Below are positions 18,080-26,642 of a DNA stretch of 64,000 nucleotides, piece after piece (position 1 is the stretch's first letter; every line of letters starts with the position of its first letter). The position numbers and the translations under genes are program-made. Source of the DNA: Paludibacteraceae bacterium (GTDB lineage Bacteria; Bacteroidota; Bacteroidia; Bacteroidales; Paludibacteraceae); contig JAFTIM010000004.1 in assembly GCA_017456885.1 (NCBI GenBank), positions 252,851 to 316,850 of the forward strand, given 5' to 3'. The notes below the pieces were generated by a model. That model had not been told where the DNA came from and searched no databases. It saw nothing but the letters and a program-made list of their open reading frames with translations.

Positions 18080-19456
18080 TTGTTGGAAGGGCTGGAGATT
18101 AGTGAAGTTCAATTATGTGAGTTAAAAGCTGATAATCGAGAACTAAGAATAGACGCAGAGTATTATCAGAAAGAATATTTGAATGAAGATACATGTTTGT
18201 CAAGAATTGGTGTTGCAAAACTAAGCAGTTATGCTTTTGTAACGGATGGTCAACACGGATATTATGAGTCTGACCCCAACTCGAATATTTATATGCTTGC
18301 CGCAAGAAACTGTAAAGATTATTTTGCAAACACAATTGACGCTTTGCCTCTTGCTAAATGGGTTGATGATAACAACAAACGATCATCATTACAAAATGAA
18401 GATATAATTTTATCAACACGTGGTTCTGTCGGCTGTTGTGCAATAGTTTACGAAGAAGTCTTGCCCGCCAACATAAATCAAGATGTTGCAAGAATTAAAT
18501 TAAATGACAATAATACTTTTATTCCTGAATTTTTGATAACATATTTGAATTGTAAATATGGGCAAAATTGGATGTTGAGAAATCAAACGGGGATGGTTCA
18601 ACAAGGTTTGTCTCTTGATAAGGTTCGTTCTATTCCACTTCCTTTACTTTCTATCATTTTCCAACAAAAAATCGAACATATCGTAAAGGCTGCTCATTCA
18701 AATCTATCCAAGTCTAAATCTCTTTATTCTGAAGCAGAGGAGTATTTGCTTTCCGAATTAGGCATAAAAGGCTGGCAACCGAACAACAAACCTACAAACA
18801 TCAAACAACTAAAAGAATCGTTTTTGGCAAGTGGCAGGTTGGATGCGGAATATTATCAACCAAAATATGAAGATTACGCCACTTTCATTAAGAAATACAA
18901 AGGTGGAGCAGATTCTTTAGGAAACATCTGCACATTGAATGAAAAGAATTTCAATCCATTAGACAGCAGCGAATACAAATATATTGAACTGAGTAACATT
19001 GGCAATTCTGGTGAAATAACAGGATGCACCGTTTCAATTGGAGCAGAATTGCCGTCAAGAGCAAGGCGGCTTGTGCACACGAATGATGTCATCGTATCGT
19101 CCATAGAAGGCTCTTTGCAGAGTGTGGCTTTAGTTACGTCCGAATATGACAAGGCACTTTGCTCAACTGGATTTTATGTCGTCAAATCTGACACAATCAA
19201 CCCTGAGACATTATTGGTATTGTTCAAATCGGAGCCAATGCAAAACCTTTTGAAGCAAGGCTGTTCGGGAACTATCCTAACCGCCATTGGCAGAACAGAG
19301 TTTCAAAATTTGGTCATGCCCAAAATTCGGAAAGAAGTCCAAACCGAAATCGCAGATTATGTGCAAAAGAGCATTTCTTTACGCAACGAGGCAAAGCAAC
19401 TACTTGAAAGTGCGAAACTTAAAGTAGAAGATGCTATTTTTACCCCCCCCATTTAA
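18080..19456 (+). CDS. Restriction-modification specificity subunit (two target-recognition domains)
   Basis: HsdS-like DNA-recognition subunit of about 458 residues. It has two target-recognition halves, each preceded by a conserved motif: RIDAEYYQKEYL near residue 27 and SGRLDAEYYQPKYE near residue 253, with coiled-coil spacers near residues 205-240 and 425-450 (RNEAKQLLESAKLKVEDA). There is no good start: only TTG codons at 18080 and 18083, while the same frame is open upstream and reads LGSPFNEEKYKRLLEGLE across the methylase stop. Adding one T to the T8 run joins the two genes. The 3' end carries a C8 run (19443-19450) just before the stop. It directs the sequence specificity of the upstream fusion enzyme. 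Confidence 0.85.
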   Translation: MLEGLEISEVQLCELKADNRELRIDAEYYQKEYLNEDTCLSRIGVAKLSSYAFVTDGQHGYYESDPNSNIYMLAARNCKDYFANTIDALPLAKWVDDNNKRSSLQNEDIILSTRGSVGCCAIVYEEVLPANINQDVARIKLNDNNTFIPEFLITYLNCKYGQNWMLRNQTGMVQQGLSLDKVRSIPLPLLSIIFQQKIEHIVKAAHSNLSKSKSLYSEAEEYLLSELGIKGWQPNNKPTNIKQLKESFLASGRLDAEYYQPKYEDYATFIKKYKGGADSLGNICTLNEKNFNPLDSSEYKYIELSNIGNSGEITGCTVSIGAELPSRARRLVHTNDVIVSSIEGSLQSVALVTSEYDKALCSTGFYVVKSDTINPETLLVLFKSEPMQNLLKQGCSGTILTAIGRTEFQNLVMPKIRKEVQTEIADYVQKSISLRNEAKQLLESAKLKVEDAIFTPPI

Positions 19457-19488
19457 TTGATAATCAATTAGTTACAAAATACAATAAA

Positions 19489-20247
19489 ATGGTGGAAGAA
19501 AGCGCATATTATTATCGGTTGGCAGAATGGACATTGCTGCAAGAAATGTATTCCGAAATTTGGGTTACAGATACTACGGCAAACTATTCTATCAAAAACT
19601 ATTCGGTCTGCAAATCTTCAGGCCGATTGGATGCTGAATACTACCAGCCAAAATATGATGCTTTGTTTGCCCAATTGTCGAAATATGAGTGCGATACTAT
19701 CAAGGACATTGCACATATAATGAAATCGGTGGAACCGGGAAGCGAGGCGTACCAAGACAGCGGAATACCATTCGTAAGAGTATCGGACGTAACAAAATTC
19801 GGCATTTCAGACCCAAACATTTATTTGTCACCCGGTGATTTCAGCTTGAACGAATTAAGGCCTAAGAAAGACACCATTTTGTTGTCAAAAGACGGTAGCG
19901 TTGGCATTGCTTTTAAAGTGGAAGAGGACATGGACTTCATTACATCAGGCGCATTGCTTCATCTGTCTGTTTTCAACGAAGACTACACACCCGATTACCT
20001 GACACTTGTGTTGAACTCAATCGTTGTGCAAATGCAAGCCGAGCGCGATTCAAACGGTGCCATCATCCAGCACTGGAAACCATCGGAAATAGAACAAGTA
20101 ACCATTCCTAAACTACCAAAGCCCATTCAAGAGACCATCTCGGCAAAAATCCAAGAGAGTTTTGCGTTGAAAGCGGAAAGCAAACGGTTGTTGGACGAGG
20201 CTAAGAGGATGGTGGAGAGGGAAATAGAAAAAGAAAAAATGTCATAA
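19489..20247 (+). CDS. Half specificity subunit (single target-recognition domain)
   Basis: 252-residue HsdS-like protein with one recognition domain. It begins with a spacer-like segment (ESAYYYRLAEWTLLQEMY), then the SGRLDAEYYQPKYD motif at about residue 44, a recognition domain (IPFVRVSDVTKFG, ILLSKDGSVGIAF), and a C-terminal coiled coil (ALKAESKRLLDEAKRMVE). The frame is open upstream to the C8 run of the preceding gene, and one added C would join both with no stop between. It may be an independent half-subunit that dimerises, or the third module of a longer specificity protein. Both are inference. Confidence 0.8.
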   Translation: MVEESAYYYRLAEWTLLQEMYSEIWVTDTTANYSIKNYSVCKSSGRLDAEYYQPKYDALFAQLSKYECDTIKDIAHIMKSVEPGSEAYQDSGIPFVRVSDVTKFGISDPNIYLSPGDFSLNELRPKKDTILLSKDGSVGIAFKVEEDMDFITSGALLHLSVFNEDYTPDYLTLVLNSIVVQMQAERDSNGAIIQHWKPSEIEQVTIPKLPKPIQETISAKIQESFALKAESKRLLDEAKRMVEREIEKEKMS

Positions 20248-20254
20248 GGAAAAT

Positions 20255-21112
20255 ATGTCAATAAATACAGCAATATCAAAATGGATTGAGAAGTCAGAAC
20301 CAGACTTCTACACATTGTTCATCAAAGCATGGATACCATATAATTCATGGTATATGCACAATTTTTACGATGAGGATGCTACCCCCAAGCGTACCTCTGA
20401 CAAAGATATTATTGGTTATATCAAAACTAACAGCAATGTTTACAAAGATAAAATCATCACACTTTTACGAAACAACGACGATGAATCGAACAATTTCAAA
20501 CTATTGATTAGTAATTTGTATTATCAATTAGAAAATACGCCAATTCCGAATGTCAATGAGAGAATATCATTCAATTCAATATGTATTTCTGACAACACCA
20601 ATAGTAATGGTCCATTGACAATAAGTGAGTCGGATTTTGCTGTTACAGGTAAGAAAGACATATCATTACCACGTGCTTCAGCAAGGTGGATATTTGAAAT
20701 CAATGACACTAGAACAAGAACAACAAGAACAATATCAAGGATTTCATTAATGAAATGTTCTTTGACAGAATTACGTACGAACAATGATTTCAATTCATTA
20801 GCCAATAAATATAAATCTTCTGTTGAAAAGTGCTTGAATGAAATTGATCCAAATAAAAAGATTTCTGTTATGATTCCTCCTGATAGAAGAAGAGGAAAAT
20901 ATGTAGAGCCACAACATAGTATCTGCATTGATACTAATAAAAACCTGTATTTTACAGATAATCTTGAAGATGTAAGCAAATCAATAATACAAATTCTTTA
21001 TGAATTAAGATGTAAACTTTTTCATGGAGAGATTGAACCGTCAGATACAAATTTAGGAGTGTTTGAACAAGCTTTCTATATTCAAAGAGTACTAATTAAA
21101 GCATTAAGATAA
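20255..21112 (+). CDS. HEPN-like protein of the defence cassette
   Basis: 285-residue protein, starting 7 bp after the half specificity gene and ending 2 bp before the DUF262 gene, so translationally coupled. The C-terminal helix pair contains R252-x4-H257 (LRCKLFHGEIEPSD), the R-x4-6-H signature of HEPN RNases, followed by FEQAFYIQRVLIKAL. The N-terminal 200 residues match nothing I recognise. HEPN proteins in such islands are often RNA-cleaving effectors. Local base use is more AT-rich than in the metabolic genes. The HEPN call rests on the motif and helical C-terminus only. Confidence 0.6.
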   Translation: MSINTAISKWIEKSEPDFYTLFIKAWIPYNSWYMHNFYDEDATPKRTSDKDIIGYIKTNSNVYKDKIITLLRNNDDESNNFKLLISNLYYQLENTPIPNVNERISFNSICISDNTNSNGPLTISESDFAVTGKKDISLPRASARWIFEINDTRTRTTRTISRISLMKCSLTELRTNNDFNSLANKYKSSVEKCLNEIDPNKKISVMIPPDRRRGKYVEPQHSICIDTNKNLYFTDNLEDVSKSIIQILYELRCKLFHGEIEPSDTNLGVFEQAFYIQRVLIKALR

Positions 21113-21114
21113 TC

Positions 21115-22914
21115 ATGGCACATATAGCAAATAAAATAGATGCAAAAGATAAAAAATTGTCTGAAATCTTATCAGGTCAGAGATATAAAATAGATGTATT
21201 CCAAAGGGAGTATCGTTGGCAAAGGGTTCATATTGAAGCCTTAATTAGTGATTTAAGCCTAAGCTTCTTGAAATCGTACCAAAACGGAGATTCTATAGAA
21301 AAGAGCAATTCATACGATTGTTATTATATGGGACCCATAGTTGTTTGTCAGGATGGGAAGGGTGACCTGTCTATTGTAGATGGACAACAACGATTAACCT
21401 CGTTTACGCTTTTGATGATATACTTGAATCATTTACAAAAAGAATTAAACATTGACGAGGATTCTTCGTTTGATTTGGACACATATTTATACGTTAAAAA
21501 AGGGGGAAGAAAAACACTTGTTCTGAATATCGAGAGCAGAAATACAATAATTGAACAACTGATAGATAATCCTACAAATGTATTTGTAGATGAAAGTCAA
21601 ATTGAATCATTAGAATCAAATCAAAACCTTGTTTTGCGATACGAGGATATAAGTACACTGTTCCCATCTGAAATAAAAACACAAGAAATACTTCCCATAT
21701 TCGTTGAATGGCTTTTGCATAATGTGGTTTTGGTTGAAGTCAGAGCATATAGCATAGAAAATGCTTATTCAATTTTTGAAACGATGAATGACAGAGGTCT
21801 GAGCTTAAATCCAACAGAAATTCTAAAAGGTTATTTACTTTCTAAAATCGTTGAAAACCACCCCGAAAATGAAGATAAAGCAGAAGAAGTCAATGCTTTT
21901 TGGGCTGGACGCATCCAAAAAATAAAATCTGAAACAGAATCAGATTCCGCCGATATGGAATTCTTCAGAGCATGGTTAAGAGGGAAGTATGCCGAATCGC
22001 AACGACTTAAAAAAAGTGGTTCCGAAAATGAGGATTTTGAAATTATCGGAACGCAATTCCACACTTGGGTGAAGAACAACACCAAACGTTTAAATCTCGT
22101 ACACCCTGAAGATTATTACTATTTCATTCGTTCTGATTTTGATTTTTATTCTTCTTTGTACTTACGCTTAAATCATTATAAAAAATTCGAAACACAAGAG
22201 TATAGAAATATAAGCATTAATGAGCATTTTACAATTGCTGATTCGTTATCCTATCCGCTTTATCTTTCACCAATCTCAAAAATAGATGATGAAACAACAA
22301 TATCAACCAAGATTCGAATGGTTGCCAGTTTTATTGACAAATACACAAATATTAGGACACTGCAAAATAAAACTATATCGCAAAGCTCTATTAGAAATTC
22401 TGTGTACGAACTTGTAAAACAGACACGAAATGTGACTATCTCTGATTTAAAAACTGTTTTATTGAACGAACTGCTGAAACAACTTTCAGATACTGAGATT
22501 CGCGTTTCTTTTTTGCCAATGAATAATTCCGGTTACTATCATTATTTTTATGCAAGAATTTTGGACTATTTGAATGAAGCAGATAGCTTCAGATCCTTGT
22601 TAAGAAGCAGAAAACAGGATTCTTACGTTTTAATGCGTATCTTTACCTTGGAAGATTTCGGTCATGAATTTGACGAACCAACACTTTATGCGTATTATAA
22701 TTCTGTTTCTAATTTTTGTCTTGTTAGAAGATATGACATTGAGCAATATCCGTCAGATGGTACGATTTCGGACAAACTTGAATTTTTGCATAGTAACAAT
22801 TATATGTTAGATATGGCAATGTCAGACACAACATCTGCAATTTCTTTTGTTATACAGAAGGACAATTTTATACAGAATATCATAAACAGAATATGGAATA
22901 ATGATGTTTGCTAA
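21115..22914 (+). CDS. DUF262 (GmrS/ParB-like) protein
   Basis: 599 residues. The N-terminal DUF262 domain shows FQREYRW (29-35) and the hallmark DGQQR (89-93, in IVDGQQRLTSF); IFETMNDRGLSLNPTEILKGYLL (near residues 223-245) is also typical. In GmrSD-type IV restriction this domain binds and hydrolyses NTP and helps cut modified DNA. The C-terminal half lacks the HxxP-type HNH motif of DUF1524 that normally supplies the cutter, so a separate partner may do so. It is sandwiched between the HEPN and PIN-GNAT genes with 2-3 bp gaps. Defence role inferred from family and context. Confidence 0.75.
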   Translation: MAHIANKIDAKDKKLSEILSGQRYKIDVFQREYRWQRVHIEALISDLSLSFLKSYQNGDSIEKSNSYDCYYMGPIVVCQDGKGDLSIVDGQQRLTSFTLLMIYLNHLQKELNIDEDSSFDLDTYLYVKKGGRKTLVLNIESRNTIIEQLIDNPTNVFVDESQIESLESNQNLVLRYEDISTLFPSEIKTQEILPIFVEWLLHNVVLVEVRAYSIENAYSIFETMNDRGLSLNPTEILKGYLLSKIVENHPENEDKAEEVNAFWAGRIQKIKSETESDSADMEFFRAWLRGKYAESQRLKKSGSENEDFEIIGTQFHTWVKNNTKRLNLVHPEDYYYFIRSDFDFYSSLYLRLNHYKKFETQEYRNISINEHFTIADSLSYPLYLSPISKIDDETTISTKIRMVASFIDKYTNIRTLQNKTISQSSIRNSVYELVKQTRNVTISDLKTVLLNELLKQLSDTEIRVSFLPMNNSGYYHYFYARILDYLNEADSFRSLLRSRKQDSYVLMRIFTLEDFGHEFDEPTLYAYYNSVSNFCLVRRYDIEQYPSDGTISDKLEFLHSNNYMLDMAMSDTTSAISFVIQKDNFIQNIINRIWNNDVC

Positions 22915-22917
22915 TTC

Positions 22918-24384
22918 ATGAACATACTTTTAGATACCAACATAATCATCCCTTTGGAGGACACCAGCCGAATACTGGATTCCGCTTTTGCCGAGATGCG
23001 GAGATTGGCTGCAGAGCAGCAGCATTGTCTGTATGTTCATCCTATGCAAGTGGAAGACATCAATCGTGACAAGAATACAGAAAGAAAACAAATTGTCCTA
23101 TCGCGATTGAATCAGTATTCCAAAATTGACAATCCACCCGTACTGACTGAAGACGAATGTATTAAATTAGGTCTTTCACAGCCCAATGACCATGACAAGG
23201 TTGATAACAATATCTTATTTGCTTTGTACCGCGGGGCTGTTCATTTGCTCGTAACCAATGATGAAGGGATACACAAAAAGGCATCCAAAATCGGCATTCA
23301 AGACAAAGTCTATCGTTTAGAACAGTTTCTTGTTTTCTTACGGCGGTATTCCAATCAGCCCGTAGCCTATACTTACACCGGGGTTAAAGAACGATATATG
23401 TACGAGATTGACAAGAGCCAATTGTTTTTCGACTCATTGCGTCAAGCGTACGAGGGATTTGACAATTGGTATCAGAAAAGCGCAGAAAAACAGCGGAAAT
23501 GCTGGTGTATTGAAGATAATAACGGGAACGTTGCTGCTATTTGCATATACAAATTTGAAGAGAACGAGAAACTCACCGATGACGGAGAAGCCACACTTGG
23601 GAAGATATTGAAACTTTGCACTTTCAAGGTGGATGTTTCTGCCCGAGGTAAGAAATTGGGTGAACGTCTTTTGTATATCGCATTTGATTTTTGTGTGAAA
23701 AACGGCGTTGATTGGGTATATCTTCACACTTACGGAGAGGAGCAGAAAACACTTGTTGGCTTATGTGAGGAGTATGGCTTTTATCGTTTGGGAAAATACA
23801 ACCAAGATGATGTCTATATCAAGCCCATGAAACTGCGCAAAGATAGTCTTGACAGTTTGGAATCGTTAATCAGGTATTATCCTTTTTTTGAAGAGAACGA
23901 TTCTGTGCAAAAATTCATCATCCCTATCCAGCCAAAATATCACGAAGACCTGTTTCCCGATTTCAGCGACATGAAGGGCTCTTTGTTTGAAAGCGATCAA
24001 TGTCTTTATTCATGTCAAGGAAACACAATCAAAAAGGCATATCTGTGCCATTCGAAAATAAAGTCCGTAAAAAAAGGGGATGTTGTCATGTTTTATAGAA
24101 GTCATGACAGAAAATCAATTCAATGTATGGGGATTGTGGAAGACGCATTCTTTTCGGAAAGCATTGAAGAGGTTTTCCCGTTAATAGCAAAAAGAACGGT
24201 TTACACCTACACAGATTTGACCGAAATACTCAGACAAAAGACTTTGATAATTCTATTTAGATTCATCGCTCTTGATAAGGAGATTCCCTCAAAAAAAATG
24301 TTATCTCTTGACATTAAAGGGAATATCCAAACTATTCGCCAAATAAGTAACGAACAATATCTTGCATTGCGAAATGAAAAGTAA
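22918..24384 (+). CDS. PIN-GNAT-PUA-like three-domain protein
   Basis: 488 residues in three parts. (1) Residues 1-140: PIN-type RNase domain, opening LLDTNIIIPLED (D6), with acidic residues at D94/D96 (DHDKVDNNIL) and D115 (VTNDEGIHKKA). (2) Residues about 160-310: GNAT acetyltransferase with the acetyl-CoA loop ARGKKLGERLL (242-252) and a typical C-terminal strand (WVYLHTYGEE, EEYGFYRLG). (3) Residues about 330-488: a PUA/EVE/ASCH-like domain (VKKGDVVMFYRSHDRK, MGIVEDAF). PIN domains cut RNA, some GNATs acetylate charged tRNA, and PUA-like folds bind RNA or modified bases, so the fusion suggests RNA as target. It is tightly coupled to DUF262 upstream and an ASCH gene downstream. Confidence 0.72.
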   Translation: MNILLDTNIIIPLEDTSRILDSAFAEMRRLAAEQQHCLYVHPMQVEDINRDKNTERKQIVLSRLNQYSKIDNPPVLTEDECIKLGLSQPNDHDKVDNNILFALYRGAVHLLVTNDEGIHKKASKIGIQDKVYRLEQFLVFLRRYSNQPVAYTYTGVKERYMYEIDKSQLFFDSLRQAYEGFDNWYQKSAEKQRKCWCIEDNNGNVAAICIYKFEENEKLTDDGEATLGKILKLCTFKVDVSARGKKLGERLLYIAFDFCVKNGVDWVYLHTYGEEQKTLVGLCEEYGFYRLGKYNQDDVYIKPMKLRKDSLDSLESLIRYYPFFEENDSVQKFIIPIQPKYHEDLFPDFSDMKGSLFESDQCLYSCQGNTIKKAYLCHSKIKSVKKGDVVMFYRSHDRKSIQCMGIVEDAFFSESIEEVFPLIAKRTVYTYTDLTEILRQKTLIILFRFIALDKEIPSKKMLSLDIKGNIQTIRQISNEQYLALRNEK

Positions 24385-24775
24385 AACCATATTATTATCG
24401 ATACACCCTTGTTTTGTGGAAAAGATTTTTTCCGGAGAAAAAAAGTTTGAGTACAGAAAAAGAATTCCAACAGACATTCGTACTATTATAGTGTATGCGA
24501 CTGCACCAATAAAGCAAATCGTTGCCGTTATCGAAGTCGAAAATGTCCTACAAGACACCCCTATGAACATTTGGAAACAAACCAAAGAATGGTCGGGTCT
24601 TACATACAAATTCTACAAATTCTATTATAATGGGAAAAGTGTAGCGTATGCCATAAAATTCAAGAATGTGTATAGATTAGAAAGACCACAATCAATCTCA
24701 ATATTTAAGGAAGTGAAAAGTGCTCCACAATCATATATGTATATTCTTGAATCCTGGAATGATTTAATTATATGA
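24374..24775 (+). CDS. ASCH-domain protein
   Basis: 133-residue single-domain protein of the ASCH type (PUA-related fold): ILLSIHPCFVEKIFSGEKKFEYRKRIP at the start (shown in pieces: SIHPCFVEKIFSGEKKFEYR), then IIVYATAPIKQIVAVIEVE, and YAIKFKNVYRLERP. ASCH domains are proposed to bind RNA or nucleotides. The ATG at 24374 is chosen over a TTG at 24362; it overlaps the end of the PIN-GNAT gene by 11 bp. The adjacent large protein ends in a similar PUA-like fold, so this may be its partner or regulator. Function not known. Confidence 0.7.
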   Translation: MKSKTILLSIHPCFVEKIFSGEKKFEYRKRIPTDIRTIIVYATAPIKQIVAVIEVENVLQDTPMNIWKQTKEWSGLTYKFYKFYYNGKSVAYAIKFKNVYRLERPQSISIFKEVKSAPQSYMYILESWNDLII

Positions 24776-25326
24776 TTTGTGGGCAAACCGAAACCCACAA
24801 TGGGAAAAGAGACACGAGGACAGTATTATCAAGAACTTTTGTGACTACGGACGTGGAGCAACCTCTTTGCGTGAAGACAGAGGTGAGGTTTTTGGCGCGG
24901 GATACGAGATATTCATTGTCGCTTTCTTCATCGGGTTGTATTTCAATCGAAAACGACCGCTTATTGAAGACACACAAAAGCGCAAGACTTTAGGCCAACC
25001 CATTCAGTATTGGGGTAATATCGAACAAAGAGGAACAAGAAAATCTTATCCTAAATTTCGTGAGTACATTTTTACTGCCCTTGTCGCCCGCACCGATATT
25101 GATTTCATCGCTCTTGAAAAAGGCGAGATGACATCGCGCAAAGCCGTTGATATGCTGATGCAGACAATGGAAGAATATGCCAATTAGGGGTTCCATTTTA
25201 TGGAAGACAAACTCACCGACGACCCCAACTACTTCTATCGCGAGACTGCTTTTATAGAAGTCTTTTTGGCTTTCGATGCAACTGTGCCCGAAAGTACAGA
25301 CGACGCCCCTGAACCTTATAGACTAA
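24768..25326 (+). pseudogene. Remnant of an unrecognised gene with in-frame amber stop
   Basis: A well-formed protein frame reads WANRNPQWEKRHED, GRGATSLREDRGEVFGAGYE, then LGQPIQYWGNIEQRGTRK to EEYAN, meets TAG at 25185-25187, and continues in the same frame as GFHFMEDKLTDDPNYFY and RETAFIEVFLAF, losing sense after about 25326. There is no convincing start codon: coding sense begins abruptly at the end of the ASCH gene. So it appears cut at both ends and interrupted once. I do not recognise the family. It marks the right end of the defence island, where composition changes sharply. Confidence 0.6.
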
Positions 25327-25395
25327 CCTCACACAAAAAAAATTTGCGATACCGCTTGTGCAGTACCGCATTTTTGTTGGTGGGGTGAGTTGGAA

Positions 25396-26598
25396 TCAGA
25401 GTTCCAAGTCGCCATCGACGATTTCGTGCCACGGCAAACCGCTTTCGGCCACCTTGGCCAAGAACGGATCAGGGTCAAACTCCTCAACGTTGAACACGCC
25501 GGCACCACCCCATTTGCCCGTGAGCAACATATACGCGCCCGTCATGGCCGGCACGCCGGTGGTGTAACTGACGCCCTGCGTGCCCGTCTCTTTGAACGCG
25601 GCTTCGTGGCTGCAGTTGTTATAGATGTAGTAAGTTTTCGGGCGGCCGTCTTTCACGCCTTTGATGCGGCAACCGATGGAGGTGTAGCCCGTGTAGTTCG
25701 AGCCCAACTCTTCGGGGTGCGGCAACACGGCTTTCAGGAACTGAATCGGCACAATTTCGCGTCCTTCGTACACGATCGGCACGATGCTTGCCATGCCAAT
25801 GTTCTGAATGACACGCAGATGCGTCAGATATTCCTGCCCGAATGTCATCCAAAAACGCGCCCGTTTGATGGTCGGGAAGTTTTTGACTAACGACTCCAAC
25901 TCCTCGTGATACATCAAATAGGATTCGCGCGCGCCGATTTCGGGATAAGTTACCGGTTGATGGATTTCGAGCGGCTGCGTTTCCACCCATTCGCCGTTCA
26001 AATAATAGCGCCCTTTTTGGGTGATTTCGCGGATATTGATTTCGGGATTGAAGTTGGTGGCAAACGCCTTGTGATGGTCGCCGGCATTGCAATCGACGAT
26101 GTCCAATTCGTGAATCTCGTCGAAATGATGTTTGGCGGCATAGGCCGTATAGATACTGGTGCAACCGGGGTCGAAACCGCAACCGAGGATGGCGGTCAGC
26201 CCCGCTTGTTTGAAACGGTCGTGGTACGCCCACTGCCACGAGTACTGATATTTAGCCTCGTCGAGCGGCTCGTAGTTGGCTGTGTCAAGGTAATGGCAAC
26301 CGGCAGCCAAGCAGGCGTCCATGATGTGCAAATCCTGATAAGGCAACGCCAAGTTCATCACCAATACGGGCTGAAAACGTTTCAACAACGCTGTCAGTTC
26401 GGGCACATTGTCGGCATCGACCTGCGCTGTGGCCACCTCCACGCCGTAACGGGCTTTCAGGTCGGCGGCTATGGCATCGCACTTGGCTTTGGTGCGGCTG
26501 GCAATCATTATTTCGGTAAACACATCGCTGTTTTGAGCCAATTTGTGCGCTGCAACCGTTGCTACGCCACCGGCTCCGATAATCAACACTTTTCCCAT
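25396..26598 (-). CDS. Saccharopine dehydrogenase-family protein, probably carboxy(nor)spermidine dehydrogenase
   Basis: 400-residue NAD(P)-dependent enzyme. It opens with a Rossmann glycine motif (MGKVLIIGAGGVATVAAHKL), then SRTKAKCDAIAADL (cofactor ribose side), CHYLDTANYEP, and LGCGFDPGCTSIY. The length and these motifs match the saccharopine-dehydrogenase-like enzymes that many gut Bacteroidota use to build carboxyspermidine or carboxynorspermidine from aspartate semialdehyde and a diamine. The start is the ATG at 26598, where the Rossmann motif begins. The gene is clearly GC-richer than the genes left of 25.3 kb and right of 29.9 kb. The decarboxylase partner is not in the window. Exact substrate uncertain. 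Confidence 0.82.
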   Translation of the reverse strand: MGKVLIIGAGGVATVAAHKLAQNSDVFTEIMIASRTKAKCDAIAADLKARYGVEVATAQVDADNVPELTALLKRFQPVLVMNLALPYQDLHIMDACLAAGCHYLDTANYEPLDEAKYQYSWQWAYHDRFKQAGLTAILGCGFDPGCTSIYTAYAAKHHFDEIHELDIVDCNAGDHHKAFATNFNPEINIREITQKGRYYLNGEWVETQPLEIHQPVTYPEIGARESYLMYHEELESLVKNFPTIKRARFWMTFGQEYLTHLRVIQNIGMASIVPIVYEGREIVPIQFLKAVLPHPEELGSNYTGYTSIGCRIKGVKDGRPKTYYIYNNCSHEAAFKETGTQGVSYTTGVPAMTGAYMLLTGKWGGAGVFNVEEFDPDPFLAKVAESGLPWHEIVDGDLEL

Positions 26599-26642
26599 GT
26601 CTGTTTGTTTTGAAAATGATGAATAATGTATAACTTTTTCTG

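Noticed and set aside
24772-24993. A 73-codon gene starting with ATGA overlap to the ASCH gene
   Set aside because: Despite the tidy overlap its translation is low in protein-like character, and the other frame over the same DNA carries the coherent sequence.
1119-25187. TAG reassigned to an amino acid (amber codons in amt and in the defence remnant)
   Set aside because: Several conserved genes end cleanly on TAG right before the next start or a terminator (SLBB exporter at 45957, manA at 55537, ABC-F at 60285, pseudouridine synthase at 63537). TAG is therefore a normal stop.
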